From assembly GCA_033002965.1 (NCBI GenBank), contig JAURVB010009695.1, positions 1-64,000 on the forward strand: a stretch of DNA of 64,000 nt. The letters are read 5' to 3'. Origin of the DNA: Piper betle (lineage: Eukaryota > Streptophyta > Magnoliopsida > Piperales > Piperaceae). Made by a program: the position numbers and the translations under genes. The notes under the pieces are model-generated. The model ran no database searches and was not told the origin of the DNA. It saw nothing but the letters and a program-made list of their open reading frames with translations. Position 1 is the first letter of the stretch, and each line of letters opens with the position of its first letter. This document shows, piece after piece, positions 1-12,345 of this stretch.

Positions 1-27
1 CAGGATCCCTCGAATGGAGTGGATGCT

Positions 28-149
28 CACCAGTTTTAGAGCCCACTTTGACAAGCACACGCCCTATCTCATGACATGGTTGTCGGCTCACCGGTTTTAG
101 AGCCCACTTTGACAAGCACACGCCCTATCTCATGACGTGGTTGTCGGTT
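28..149. repeat. Tandem duplication, 61-bp period
   Basis: A 61-bp block starting around GCTCACCAGTTTTAGAGCCC occurs twice in a row, with second copy near 89, and the copies differ at only a few bases. Other copies of this LTR family in the window carry the block once, so this is a local duplication in this copy. Confidence 0.85.
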
Positions 150-990
150 TCCTCCATCGCACATATCACTGAAAATGCGAAAAGTATATATATATATATA
201 TAGGCCTGAGTAGGGAATTATATAATATGGGCCTGAAGGCATCTAGTTGCGGATCTTGTTTTCGAAAACATACTCAAGGGATCTCATCCTCAAGGGTTAT
301 TAATTCGAAAATAATGTGTGACTAAATGGCCCGCGTGGAGTGGGATACAATAAATCCACCACTTCGACACGTCCGCTTACTTGTAAAAACAACACACGAT
401 AGAGTATAGAAATAAAACCAGAAGCGAATACTAACAAACCTGGTAGTAGCTCCAAGCGTGTCCATGACGCCTAAGCGGAAGCTCTACTCCATACCTACAC
501 ATCAAATCTAGAAGCTAACACCCACTAACTATATGATGCATCAAACCTTACCATGAATGTCACACATACAATACAAGCAACATCCATCAACAGTCAAATA
601 ATCATAATGTAAAAATAATTCTTACTCATCCTATTCATAACAATTTTATCTAAGTTACGTTGCAGTCAATTAGCATGCTCAAATTTAATTTACTTAATTA
701 GATCACTAACTATCGATTAAATCATGCAAATCATCACTTCATTCACAATTAGACATTTTTCACAATAATTAATCATTCCTAACATGTTGTGCTAATAATT
801 ATAAATTTTAAATAATTAAATCAGATAAAAGTCTATACTTAATCGTCAGTCACACAGCGACAACGACAAGGTTGTGGCTGGCTTGACTGAAGATTGTGGG
901 GAAAAGGGAAGGAAGGAAAAGAAGAAGAAGTTGAGTGAGAAGGATGATGATGACTGAATGACAGAAGTGATAAATATATAGATGTCAGAG

Positions 991-1110
991 AAAAATGAAT
1001 GGTTGTTTAGAAAACAAATGGTCGTCTAAAAAAACGAATGGTTGTTTAGAAAAACAAATGGTCATCTAAGAAAACAAATGGTCATCTAAGAAAATGAATA
1101 GTCGTCTCAT
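991..1110. repeat. Short tandem repeat, about 21-22 bp unit
   Basis: About five imperfect units of the form AAACAAATGGTCGTCTAAGA follow one another. The reverse-complement equivalent (CTGACCATTCATTTTTCTCA) recurs at about 51765-51830 in the oppositely oriented LTR copy, so the array is an ancestral part of this LTR and not a random microsatellite. Confidence 0.8.
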
Positions 1111-1506
1111 AATTAAAAGTTGACTTGACTCTGACTTGAGTCAAAAAATAATACTAACTTGTAAATAAAAAATTCATAAAATATAACACACATGCTCTAT
1201 AACTAGTAACCCACCCAAATTACCCGTAGCGCGTCCTCATACGTTATTCGGCCTAAAAATAATTCTACGATTTAATTAAAATAAATTAAGAAAAATCTGG
1301 CGTACTCTCATATATTCTGACAACTCATTCTATTGTTGTCTTACTGACGATATCATCATATACTTGGGCACAAATGACTCCCATGGTTCATAACATAAGA
1401 CTGGTCTCGGCTCGGTACACATGTTCTGAAAATGACCCGACTGAAAATAACGGTCAAACCGACCGGTTTAGACTATAAAACCCTAATTCGAATCACGGGT
1501 TTTACA

Positions 1507-2927
1507 ATGTAAATAGATGTTATCTTGTATGTATTGATGAGGAGTGTAGCATTAATGCATTATACTGGGCGTTAGTATTTAGTCTTGTTGTGTAGGTACG
1601 GAGTAGGAGCTCGCTGCTTAGGCATGAGGACACGCTTAAAGCTTCTACCAGGTCCATTTAAGACTTGTTTCTTGTTTTACGCTCTATTCTATTGTGTATT
1701 ATTTTATTACTTGTAGGATGAATTAAGTGGCATTTTATCGGATCCCACTTAACCCGGGCATTTAATCAACCAGTTTTTTGGATTAGTAACCCTTGAGTAT
1801 GTTCTCGAAAACAAGATCCACCATAAGTTGCCTTCGGGTCTATTATATAAATCCTTCACAGATCTATATATAGTTTTATTGAGTTTTCAGTGAGACGAGA
1901 GATGGGAAAACCTACTCGCACTTACCATGGGCGGGTGCACGTGCTAGTCAAAGTGGGTTTTGGATTAATGAGCAGGCTATTCCAATCTCGAGGGATCCTA
2001 ACAACTCCCGTTTTGAGTTGCTCACACCCAGGGAAACGTGGAGGTTTACGAGTACTATTTAGTATAGTTCATGTCCAGACTTGTGGTTCAAAGGGTACTA
2101 AACGCGACTGTCTGAGAGTACTCAGTCTTCGTGCTCAAGGCCAAGAGAATTATGGAGGAAAGGGGATGGCTTAGAATATACTAGTAGTCCCAAGTTACCA
2201 AAAAATGAAATGAGAAAATGTCGAGAGAGGCATCAATAGTAGCAGAGCAATCAGTTCGGAATCCTACCGGTTCTGCGGCCCAGTGGCTCCTTAATAGGTG
2301 CCCTTCAGAGAGTTCTGGTGAAGTATACGAATGTTTTCTTCATATGGAGAGTTAGCTCTCATAGCCACTTTGATATTAGTCATATTTTGGACCAGTAACA
2401 CTCATTACTGACGTGTTTTTATAGGTGATGAGCATGAGTTGGATGTGCCAACTTGGACAGAGGAGCATTGATGTCCCTTGCACATACATGCCAGATGATA
2501 AAATGTTAATGTTTTGTTGATGGTGTCATTGTATTGAGAATGATGTGATGTAATGCAAGGTATGATAATATTATGTGATCTGATATTTGCTTCAGTAGAC
2601 ATTTGAATACATATGTTTTAGTAAATATGTTTGGATATTAAATATGTACAAGTGGGTTAAGAGACAAAATTTGATGTAAAATGTGAATAGAATGCAAAGG
2701 TGGGTCGAGACCCAAGCTTCGTAATTATTTTGGTATGTAAACCGCTTGTCATATCATCCATGTAATAGCATGTTGCATTCATCCATGTAATAGCATGATT
2801 GACATTCATCCATCTTAAGACGTCGAGAGTATATATGCAATGAATTGGGTTCGAGTTAACCGACCCAATTGGGACCAGTGACATTCTGGTTTAGTTCCTG
2901 AGCATGAACAAGATTTGGGGTGTTACA
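1507..2927 (+). mobile_element. Large-LTR family copy, 5'-truncated
   Basis: Plus-strand copy of the 3' half of the large LTR. It contains the TATA segment (1841-1852), the block with GTTTTGAGTTGCTCACACCC, the CATGTCCAGACTTGTGG block, the region with CATTCATCCATGTAATAGCATG, and the terminal GGGGTGTTACA ending at 2927. It lies head to head with the minus-strand copy at 1-1506, forming an inverted pair. The short open frame at 1890-2174 falls inside conserved LTR sequence and is not a gene. Confidence 0.55.
1841..1852 (+). promoter_or_regulatory. Putative LTR TATA box
   Basis: TATTATATAAAT follows a conserved CCTTCGGG/CAGGCC segment. The same string in the same context recurs at 52251-52262 (+), and inverted near 45391-45403 and 62748-62760, so it is conserved across copies of the family and is the natural candidate for the LTR promoter. 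Confidence 0.5.
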
Positions 2928-4081
2928 TCTACAATGAGTTCAGACTTCGTAACCAACATCGAAACCCACTAGTAAGTAAAATACCGGTGTATCTATATAA
3001 TGCATGCTCGTGGTGTGTACTCATATCATCAATACATGCTAATAAAGAAAACAATACCAACATGCCTACAACTAAACACGTAGCATATAAATCGAGACAT
3101 AATAATAATAAATAATAAAGAAATAAATAAACAAAGAAATGAACTCATAGATAATTAGATAAATAATAAATACATGAACATAAATAATACTCTAATCATA
3201 AAATAATAACATAATTATACTATATAAATATACGGGTAAACACAAGTAATATCAATGTATACCCGTGTTAGTAAATATATAAATAAATGAATAAATAAAT
3301 ACATAATAATTTAATTAATAAATAAATAGTTAATACTCATTAATCATGAATATTAATAATATCATAGTTACACAATACAAGAATATATAATTAAATACAA
3401 AAAAATAATCACATACACTTGAACAAGCAAATAGATAAATAAATAAATAAATAAATAAATAATACAAATACGGCTTAGATCTTGCCACGTGGCACGATCT
3501 AAACGTCATACAACTCGTCGTCTAGTGGGACCCACCTATGGGTATATGTAATATATATATGGACGGAAAGCTCAAATCGAGACCGTCCAAAGTCGAAATT
3601 GACTTTGAGTCTTAAAAATGACTCTATTGGTGGGAATTGAGGCAAGAAGGTTAAATGGCCTTCGAACCTTAAACTTAATTGAGTGAAAATATATGACTCA
3701 ATCAAGTTGGGCCCACAAGGGCAATTAGGTAGTCTGAAATCCCTAAGTTGCATGTAAATGAGATACCTTAAAAATTCCAAATGGATACTAAACGCTACAA
3801 CGACCTAGATCTATGCTTAAAATCCTGGCTAAGTCATAAAAATCATATGTATACCTCATATATATAGTGATAACTCGTACGTTGTTGTAGCCTAACTCAA
3901 GTTATCATGTTCATGTCAGACATATTCAGCCACCATAACATGCTCATATGGCCATTTGGGCCCCATACTCATATTCTAAAAATTGGTCTAACTCGAACTT
4001 GTTTAAACTGACTCGATACCGACCCCAACTGGGTAAAACTAAAATCAGGTAAAAACCCTAACCAGAAGTTGTGGTTTTACA
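2928..4081 (-). mobile_element. Large-LTR family copy (AAAT-rich subtype), partial
   Basis: Minus-strand fragment ending at 4081 with the complement of the TGTAAAACC terminus. It matches 45600-47404 and 28690-30480 block by block: a long AATAAATAA-rich stretch (about 3100-3465), then GATCTTGCCACGTGGCACGA, GGGTATATG(TA)n, GGACGGAAAGCTC and AGTTGGGCCCACA segments. The other end is cut where the plus-strand copy at 1507-2927 begins. No coding capacity. Confidence 0.55.
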
Positions 4082-7061
4082 TTATGAGTCTCGGAAAGAG
4101 TGACACCACATGCCATATTTCTCTACACAGTTCAATGGATAATGACACCATGTATCAATTTGAGCATTACAAGATGGCCATGCAATATGGATTGCACTAA
4201 AACAAAACTTTGGTGCTACTTCGGCTACCCAACTTAGGCAGCTTACCATCAACTTTGACACTTTCAAGAAACATATAAATGTGTCTATTACTAAACATCT
4301 ATGTGAAATGTGAAACATGACATTGTAAGTTGAAGGATAATGGTCATACTTTAATTGATGAACAGCAAGTGCATGTCATCGTCCATTCTCTGCGAACAAC
4401 ACTTGAGAACACATGAATGTCCAAATGATTCATAACAAGAATATCATTACTTTTGATGATATTTCTTGTCATTTAGAACTGGATGGGGAACCTCTTGAAG
4501 CATCCAAGACTACAAAAGAAGCATTTGTTGCCGAATCTTCGAAAGCCACGACTTCTTCTCAAATGGAGATAGGTTCTTATCCTAAGGGTAAAAAGAAGTG
4601 GTTCAAAAACAAAACAAATGGTGGAAAACATCAATTTAAGAAGCGTCCAAAGAACAAAAAGAAGATCAAATGCTTTAACTGCAAGAAGAAGGGACACTTT
4701 GCTTAGGAATACACTGAGCCAAAGAAGGTTTGCCCAAAACCATTATTTTCAAATCTTTTTGTTAGTAATTGCATTTTTCTTGTTGAATCTAACCCTGAGT
4801 GGATTGTTGATTCAAGTGCAACCCACCACATAACAAATGTTCGGGAAGCATTTGTTGACTTTCGTAGATTTCCATCAAGTGAATATTGTCAACTAGCTAA
4901 CGTAAATTTATCAACGTGCGAATATTGTGTAACTGAAAAAAATACTAGAAAACCTTTTAGTAAAGCAACTAGAGGTGACTATCCTCTCCAACTTATCCAT
5001 TTTGACATATGTGGACCATTGAATGTGAGGGCAAGACATGTGACCTTATATTTCATTACTTTTATTGATGATTATTCATGATATGACATTATTTACTTGA
5101 TTTTCCATAAATCTAAAGCATTAAGTTATTTTAGATGTTTTACTTTTGAGCGCAAAAAATCAATTTAATATCTCATTAAAAACAATGAGAATGGACCGTG
5201 GTTGTAAATATTTATCTAGCCAATTTAAGGAATTGTGTCAAAAGTAGGGTATTGCTCGACAGTTAACTATTCCAAATACCCCACAACAAAATGGTGTTGC
5301 AAAATGACATAATAGAATTCTTCTTGAAATGGTTAAGTCTATGATGACTCAAGCAAATCTCCTCTTTTCTTTTTGGGAAGATGCACTACTTATGACAGCC
5401 TATATACTTAACCGTGTTCCCTCAAAATCAGTCACTTATACACCTTATGAATTATGGGCAAAACGACAACCTGAACTAGGACATTTAAGACCTTGGGGTT
5501 CAACTACTCATGTCTATGATCCACGCCACAAACACAGAAAATTAGGTCCTTGTGGAAATAAATGTATTTTCATACGGTATCATGATCATTTTAAAGGATA
5601 TGTTTTCATTGGTGAAAATACATAAGGAAATATTTCTGAAATTAAGATATGTGATGTTGATTTTCTTGAACATGATTTTCCAACAAAAGGAGCACTTCAA
5701 AAAATTTCCAACTTATGGAAATGGATGATCATGATAGTGGGAGTCATCAAGATAATCACAAGAACATGTTTCAACTTTGGAAATAGTTTGTGATTTGAGT
5801 GGGAGTCATTCTTCAAACACATTCCCTAATCAAGACTTACATCACAGTCTAGTGGAAATGTTCATCGTCGACAATTTGATATTAAAGGAAATGCATTACT
5901 AATGGATGAAGATATTTTCCTATCTTTTTAATGAAACATAGATGAATCGAAACATATAAAAGATGTACTCTCCTCACCTACAAATGAAAAATAGAAAATC
6001 CCATCAGAAGTTGAAATGAAATTGATGCATGTCAACAAAGTTTGGACTTCAATTGATTTTCCTCAAGGAAGAAAAATAATTGCGAATAAATGGATTCTCA
6101 AGATAAAATGAAAAGTCAATGGAACAGTTGAAAGGTATGAAGCTAGACTAGTAGCAAAAGGCTACACTCAACAAAAAGGGATAGACTATGAAGAGACATT
6201 TTCTCTTGTAGTAAAGATCACTTTAATTTGATTGATTTTAATAATTATAGCACATTTAGGTTTAGAATTACATCGAATGGACATAAAAATAGTATTTTTA
6301 ATGGAGAATTAGATGAGAAGATTTATATGCAACAACCGGTTGATTTTGCTATCGAAGACCATGAGTAAAAAGTTTGCAAATTACAAAAATATATATATGG
6401 TCTAAAACAATCCTCAAGATAATGATATTTAAAATTTCATTATTCTATCATATCGTATGATTTACAATTATTGATGAAGATCATTGTGTTTACGTTAAAT
6501 ATAATGGCAAAAATTTTATAATTCTATCTCTATATGTAGATAATATTTTATTAAAATTCAATATTAATGACTTTATGTCTACCACTAAAGAGTGGTTATC
6601 CTCTCATTTTAAAATGAAGGATATGGGTAAAGCTGAATTTATACTTGGTGTTAAAATTCTACAAAATCGTTCAAAGAAAGTGATTTTTCTTTCTTAAGAG
6701 TCATACATCAATAAAGTCCTAGAGCAGCTCAATATACTTAATTGTAAGCCAGTGGATACTCCAATTGCTAAAAATGAATCCCTAAACCTCTCAATGTGCC
6801 TGAAATCAGAAGAAGAAAAAAACAAATATCCAAAATACCATATGTAAATGTTGTTGGTAGTATAATGTATGCAATGATATGCACACGACCTGACATTGTG
6901 TTTGTCGTTGGATTAATAAGTAGATTTAAGTCATATCTAGATACAACTCACTGGAAAGCTATCAAAAGGATTATTAGGTACTTAAAGAAAACTGCACATC
7001 ATTCCCTTTGTTATCAAGGTAATGATTGCAAACTAATTGGCTATACCATGGAAGTAGAGTT
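4082..7061 (+). pseudogene. Old Ty1/copia gag-pol relic (element A), first part
   Basis: This is a decayed copia polyprotein read on the plus strand in several frames. A gag-like region (about 4100-4500) leads to a zinc knuckle, CX2CX4HX4 at 4671-4696, where a stop codon and a Tyr replace the last positions. Then follow a protease-like WIVDSSATHH segment (about 4799-4830; the usual Gly is Ser), integrase (about 4980-5620, with PQQNGVA), reverse transcriptase (about 6000-6620, with YIYGLKQSS and a degenerate catalytic site YVDNIL), and the start of RNase H (6796-7061). Stops and frameshifts occur throughout. The 5' LTR and leader are absent, replaced by the LTR fragment ending at 4081. The RNase H is interrupted at 7062 by a TRIM array and resumes at 8434. 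Confidence 0.85.
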
Positions 7062-8433
7062 TGTAACATTTGAATCTAACGACCTAACCCAATTCATAAT
7101 AGGCGAAGTCATCCCTTCAAAAGTGGTTTACCAATATTTAAGATCTCTAGTTAATTCCCACTTATAAATAGGATTTTACCCTAGTAGGTATTAGATGTGG
7201 GACGAAGTTAAGCGATCTCACATTCCACCCACCTCAGGAAATCTTGTCCTCAAAATTCCTACACTTGGCTCGTTGCTAGCCCCAGCCTACGACCTTCTTT
7301 GGCCTGTGATTGGCAACCTAACCAATGTTCGTAGTCCAGCCCACCATCTAGAACGGAACCAGGAGGCTCTGATACCATTTATAATGACCCAACCCAAAGT
7401 ACAAACTAATGGGCTATGTCATCTCTTCAAAAGAATTTAAAGATTTATATTCCATTCCCATTTATAAAAAACTTAGTCCCACATTTAATACCTGTCGGGG
7501 TAAGATCCTGTTTATAAGTAGGAATGAAGTATAGATCTTTAAGTTAGGTAACCACTTTTAAAGACATGATTTAGCCCATTATGTTATACTTTGGGCCGAG
7601 TCATTACAAATGGTATTAGAGTCTCATGGTTACGTGTTAGATGGTGAGACTAAAGATATTGTCTAGGCTACCGATCACGGGCCAAAGAAGGTCATGAACG
7701 TATGCTAGCAACAAGCCAAACATAGGAATTTTGAGGATGAAAATTCCTAAGATGGGTGGATTGTGAGATCCCTTAACTTAGTCCCACATTTAATACCTAC
7801 TGGGGTAAGATTTTGTTTATAAGTGGGAATAGATTATAGATCTTTGACTTAGGTTAACCACTTTTGAAGAGATGACATAGCTCATTAGTTTGCACTTTGA
7901 TTCGGGTCGTAACAAATAGTATCAGAGCCTCTTGGTCATGGGTTGGGGTTAGCAACGAGTAAGTGTAAGAATTTTGGAGATGAAATTTCTAAGGTAGGTG
8001 AATTGTGAGATCTCTCAACTTCCTAAGGTGGGTGGATTGTGAGATCCCTTAACTTAATCCTACATTTAATATCTACTGAGGTAAGATTTTGTTTATAAGT
8101 AGGAATAGATTATAGATCTTCAACTTTGGTTAACCACTTTTGCAGAGATGACATAGCTCATTAGTGTGCACTTTGATTCGGGTCGGTACAAATAGTATCA
8201 GAGCCTCTTGGTCATGGGTTGGGGTTAGAAACGGGTAAGTGTAAGAATTTTGGGGATGAAATTCTCTAAGGTAGGTGGATTGTGAGATCTCTCAACTTAG
8301 TCTCATATCTAATACCTAATGAGGTAAGATCCTGTTTATAAATAAGAATAGACTATAAATTTTAAACTTTGGTTAATCACTTTCAAAGAAATAAGTTAGC
8401 CCATTGGTTTATATATTGGACTGGGTCATTACA
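7062..8433. mobile_element. Multimeric TRIM-like array inside copia RNase H
   Basis: Three near-complete direct copies of a 153-bp LTR-like unit lie at 7762-7914, 8038-8190 and 8281-8433. Each starts TGTGAGATC and ends in a ...TACA or ...AACA terminus. A partial copy lies at about 7469-7607. Units are separated by short internals that begin with a primer-binding-like ATGGTATTAGAG or TAGTATCAGAGCC (initiator Met tRNA type) and end in a short purine-rich GGTGGAT segment. The left part (7062 to about 7468) is the same structure in inverted orientation. There is no coding sequence. The arrangement fits a terminal-repeat retrotransposon in miniature that became multimeric and then inverted. I see no target-site duplication. 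Confidence 0.7.
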
Positions 8434-8733
8434 AAGAAACTATTTGGTTGAGAAGATATTTGCAATATTTAGGAATTGTCACTACAACTAATGAAGATGT
8501 GATAATATATTGAGATAATAAAGTAATATTTACTTACACAAAATATCTCAAATACCATGGTAAAATCAAACGTATTGATATCAAGTATAATTATGTCAAG
8601 GACATAATATGACAAGTAGTATCATTATATTAATATATATCGGATGATGGCTGACCCACTTATAAAATCAATAGTCCTAGATGTGTATAATTATCATGTT
8701 CAAACTATGGGATTATGTTTAATATGATTACAT
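8434..8733 (+). pseudogene. Old Ty1/copia RNase H, C-terminal part (element A)
   Basis: Continuation of the relic interrupted at 7062. The frame starting near 8435 reads KETIWLRRYLQYLG, then YHGKIKRIDIKY and ADPLIKSIV, which are the conserved RNase H C-terminal blocks of plant copia elements, ending in a stop near 8732. Two in-frame stops are present. The part between GYT (about 7045) and MEVEF was already deleted before the TRIM insertion. Confidence 0.8.
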
Positions 8734-9658
8734 ATTGTTTGATTTATTAATGCATTTTTTTAATCTTTTTTCAAAATATATATGCACACATTAACGTTAT
8801 TAACATACAAAGTATGCCGACGGAAAAATGAGCGACTCGCATAATCATTCACCTCTTGTGTTTATATAATATAAGGAGATGCGACATATAAAGTTTTACA
8901 TGAAAATTGTAGCCGTCACATTCATAACTCAAGACAAGATGGTTTTCTATAAATGATCGAAGGAAATATATTTTTTTACCTGTTATTGCCAGATTGAAAT
9001 AAGTTAGTGTGAGCATTGATGCATTTATCATGCTTTGGTTGGTCATATACTAGTATTTCAAGTTAATCATTAAGTGAACAATAAAACTATATTTTATATG
9101 GTAGTCTTTACACATATAAGGCATACAACCAAACATGAGATGTGCCACTTTGTTAATCTTTGCACAAATTAAACATGTATGAACAAATTACAATCGCATA
9201 ATCACTATGAGATGTGCCACTTTTAATGTACACCTACGAATGGTGGTTACAAATAAGCACCATCTTCCTCCTTACAAAAGTAAGAAAGAGATAGAAAATT
9301 GTGAGAGAGAGAGAGAGTTTTGACATTGTCAAAAAATTATCAAAGATTGTCGGTACACGTGATGAGTGTTGATTTCTGTGTATGATTTTGACCCAACTCA
9401 AAGATAATCTTCACTTAATTTTGTTGTACAAGGTATATTTATTTATTTATTTTTCATTTCCTTGGATGTTTAATATTTATTTATTTATTTTACATTTCCT
9501 TGGATGTTTACTTTATTTATTCCACTATGTGAGGTATTATCTTTTAACGTAACAGTCGTTAGTTTTTCATTGCTTTGCGGGTTTTGAACATTTTCTTTAA
9601 CAATCTCAAGCGCTTTGGATTTTTATGTGACATAGTTTCTAATATGGATTGTACAAGG
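8734..9658 (+). other. AT-rich stretch, possibly the decayed 3' LTR of element A
   Basis: There is no protein-coding signal here. The stretch directly follows the RNase H stop of element A and contains a (GA) run at 9307-9317, a repeated TTCCTTGGATGTTTA segment (about 9461 and 9500), and a U5-like T-rich end. Its position suggests the old 3' LTR, but no matching 5' LTR is in the window to prove it. Confidence 0.3.
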
Positions 9659-10105
9659 TGTTGGAAATTGGACATAAATATATACATGAATCAGGAATTG
9701 TATCATATGTTATTATATAAGGTTGGCTAAATTAAATTGATCTACTAAAGTTAAAGGTTATGAGCCATAAATTAAGGTGTGGAATTTAATGAGAAAAGTG
9801 TGGAATTTAATGTGTAGATACCTTTTCATAAATTCTCTTTCGTTATGGGTGGAATTGAATTTATGGAACTAAGGCTATAAATATGGAGGTTATGGTCCCT
9901 GAATTCATATCTGGTTTTCGTTCTGGTATCCCATTGTCCAGAACTTTGGTTTAGAAAACTAGTCTTGAATTTGGAAGATCCAAAACCTAAGTGATCAAGA
10001 CTCTGATTTCTTTATGGCTTCAGGTACGCTTCCGCTATTTCATTTATTTATTTTATTTCTCTCGATAATTTGATATGAAATCTAAATTCTAAATAAAGTC
10101 TATCA
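9659..10105 (+). repeat. 5' LTR of copia element B
   Basis: Starts TGTTGGAAATTGG and ends AAGTCTATCA. It is identical to 15271-15716 except for one extra G (GGAATTG against GAATTG). A TATA-like GGCTATAAATATGGAGG lies near 9869. Confidence 0.95.
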
Positions 10106-10120
10106 AGCGGCATCAGAGCC
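10106..10120 (+). other. Primer-binding site of element B
   Basis: AGCGGCATCAGAGCC directly follows the LTR end. It resembles the TGGTATCAGAGC site complementary to the initiator Met tRNA, which is seen intact in the related copy at 38912-38925. Confidence 0.7.
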
Positions 10121-10406
10121 AACTTCATATCAAATTATTGAGCCTTAGGTTTTATTTTATAAATTTTTGTGGGATTTAATCCCAAAATTAAGGTCCTCTT
10201 TTGGTAACATAACATGAGGAAAATAAAGTTACAAAAGGTTATAATTTTGGAAACTCCCACATAAAGATATTTTTTATAACCTTTTGGTTAAATCATAATT
10301 AATATTTTAAAATTTATTAAGGACTACAATATGCTGCCAAAGTAGCCTCTTTTGTGGAAATTAATTTATTTTTTAAATATTAAGATAATTATGAGTATTT
10401 AATTCA

Positions 10407-10800
10407 TGTGGATATTAATCGGCCAAAAGGAAGGTTAATGTTTGACAGAATTCTATATTCATATGTGGTAATAGGTATGGGACAATTATCAAGTGTCCAT
10501 GTGGATGATAAATCGGCCAAAAGGAAGGTTTATTATTTGACAGGATTTATTGTTCATATTTTACTACACTAAAGACTCATTATTGTAATAAATATGGGAT
10601 AATTATCAGGTTTCCATGTGGATAATAAATCGGCCAAAAGGAAGGTTTTTATCTGACAGGATTTATTATCCATATTTGATTATGACATTAAAATAATAAA
10701 TATGAGATAATTTTTAGGTTTCCATGTGAATGATAAATCGGCCAAAAGGAAGGTTTATTATTTGACAGGATTTATTATCTATATTTGATTATTGCACTAA
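10407..10800 (+). repeat. Four leader repeats with hairpin potential (element B)
   Basis: The block with AATCGGCCAAAAGGAAGGTT recurs at 10417, 10511, 10628 and 10736, so units are about 94-117 bp. In the clearest unit GGATAATAAA and TTTATTATCC flank it as a perfect 10-bp inverted repeat. The related copies at 27066-28335 and 38427-43557 have two units. The array lies between the PBS and gag, where packaging or dimerisation signals of retroelements sit; that function is inference. Confidence 0.8.
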
Positions 10801-10969
10801 GAGTACCATTTACAAATTGATATTTCTGTCCAAAGACTAAATATTGATGTTGTGCTAGGTATCTATTAATGGGATTAAAAATTATTAATCTTATTTGTGG
10901 GCATGTTGTTTTCTCTTCAGTTAATCAGTCTGCTTCTATATTTTCTGCCAACATAAACTCAGTACCAAT

Positions 10970-11700
10970 GCTTAAAGATAACTTTAAGGATTGGAAGAAA
11001 GCATAATGATTATTCTCGGCTGCATGGATCTTGACCTTGCATTAAGGACTGAACAACCTGCTTCTCTTACTGATAAAAGTTCCAATGAGGACAAACGGGA
11101 CATTGAGAAATGGGAACGTTCAAATCGCATGAGTCTTATGATCATGAAACAGGGAATTCCAGAGACCTTCAGGGGCGATGTTTCGGAAAAGGTTATTACA
11201 GTCAGTGAGTTTCTTAAAGAAATTGAAAAACGTTTTGTCAAAAATGATAAAGCTGAAACAAGTACGCTGTTGACGAACTTGATTTCAATGAAGTATAAAG
11301 GCAAAACAAGCATAAGGGAGTACATCTTAGAGATGTCAAATATTGCTTCAAAACTAAAAGCACTAAAGTTAGAGCTATCTGAAGATTTGCTCGTGCATTT
11401 AGTTTTAATTTCTCTACCTGCACAATTCGGTCAATTCAAGGTCAGTTACAACTGTCAAAGGGATAAATGGACTCTTAATGAGCTCATTTCTTATTGTGTG
11501 CAAGAGAAGAAAGATTGAAGCAAGAACAGGTTGAGAGTGCTCACTTGGCTAGTACCTATAAGGATAAAAATAAGAAAGAAGAGGGCTAAGGATGCTGATA
11601 ATGGGTCTCACACGCAACAGCAAAGAAGAAAATCAGAGTTTCTTGCTGTTTCTTTTGTGGTAAACCTGGACATATGAAGAAGAATGCACTAAGTATCACG
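10970..11700 (+). pseudogene. gag of copia element B (frameshifted)
   Basis: The nucleocapsid polyprotein begins near the ATG at 10970. The main open part is 10991-11518, with RDIEKWERSNRMSL and EYILEMSNIASKLKAL, a typical copia gag (UBN2-like) core. A zinc knuckle (CFFCGKPGHMKK, about 11648-11690) follows in another frame, and its last Cys is displaced by one missing base relative to the copy at 40440-40485. Frame breaks occur near 11518 and 11590. Confidence 0.85.
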
Positions 11701-11754
11701 CTGGCGTGTAAAGAAAGGTTCATTTCTTAATTTTGTTTGTTCTGAGGTTAATCT

Positions 11755-12345
11755 AGTTTCAGTACCAATACACACTTGGTGGCTAGATTCAGGTGCTACT
11801 ACTCACATAAGTGTGTCAATGCAGGGTTGCTGAGTTACAGAAAGCCAAATGATGCTGAAAGATTCATCTATATGGGTGATGGCAAATCAGTTATAGTTGA
11901 AGCAATAGGGATTTTTAGATTATTATTAGAGACAGGATTTTATTTGGATTTGAAAGAGACACATGTAGTACCGTCTTTTAGACGAAATTTGGTTTCTATT
12001 TCTATATTGGACAAATCTGGTTACTCTTGTTCATTTAGAAATAATAAGTTTAGTCTTTTTCTAAATTCAAATATTGTGGGTACAGGGTCCTTGTCTTTTT
12101 ATGATAATCTATATTTACTTGATACTATTGCATCTTTTAATGAAACCTTGCATGTGGAACTATGTGGTACAAAGAGAAAATTAACCAATGAGAATTCTGC
12201 TTTACTATGGCATAAGCGTTTAGGACACATTTCTAAACAAAGAATTGTACGACTTATGTCGGATGGAATTCTTGATTCTCTTAATTTTGCAGATTTTCAA
12301 ATCTGTATTGGGTGCATTAAGGAAAACAAACAAATATAAGGAGAC
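11755..12345 (+). pseudogene. Protease and pre-integrase domain of element B
   Basis: An open frame of 187 codons begins in the aspartic protease, with the catalytic DSGAT at 11786-11800. It continues through the pre-integrase domain with LWHKRLGHIS (about 12208-12237) and a C-X2-C-type pair, CIGCIK. The frame closes at 12339 just before the integrase catalytic core, which continues in another frame. Confidence 0.9.

Larger units (their letters stand above)
1..1506 (-). mobile_element. Large-LTR family copy, partial (left edge cut)
   Basis: This is a non-coding block read on the minus strand. Its own 5' end is a TGTAAAACCC-type terminus whose complement ends at 1506. From there it matches, block by block, the copies at 50937-53281 (opposite strand) and 61615-64000. 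The shared blocks are a GAGTCGAGTCAG-like segment, short tandem repeats around 991-1110, the TATA region near 213-226, and the TGGCCCG...GTGGAGTGGGAT segment near 330. The right part of the LTR in its own orientation lies outside the window. No protein domain is present. Assignment as an LTR rests on TG...CA ends and an internal TATA block seen in the family; the superfamily (probably Ty3/gypsy from the LTR size) is inferred. Confidence 0.55.

Noticed and set aside
991..1110. CRISPR-like array of short repeats
   Set aside because: Units are adjacent without unique spacers, and the context is a plant LTR.
1890..2174. 94-codon plus-strand frame
   Set aside because: Inside the conserved LTR; the equivalent region of other copies is full of stops.
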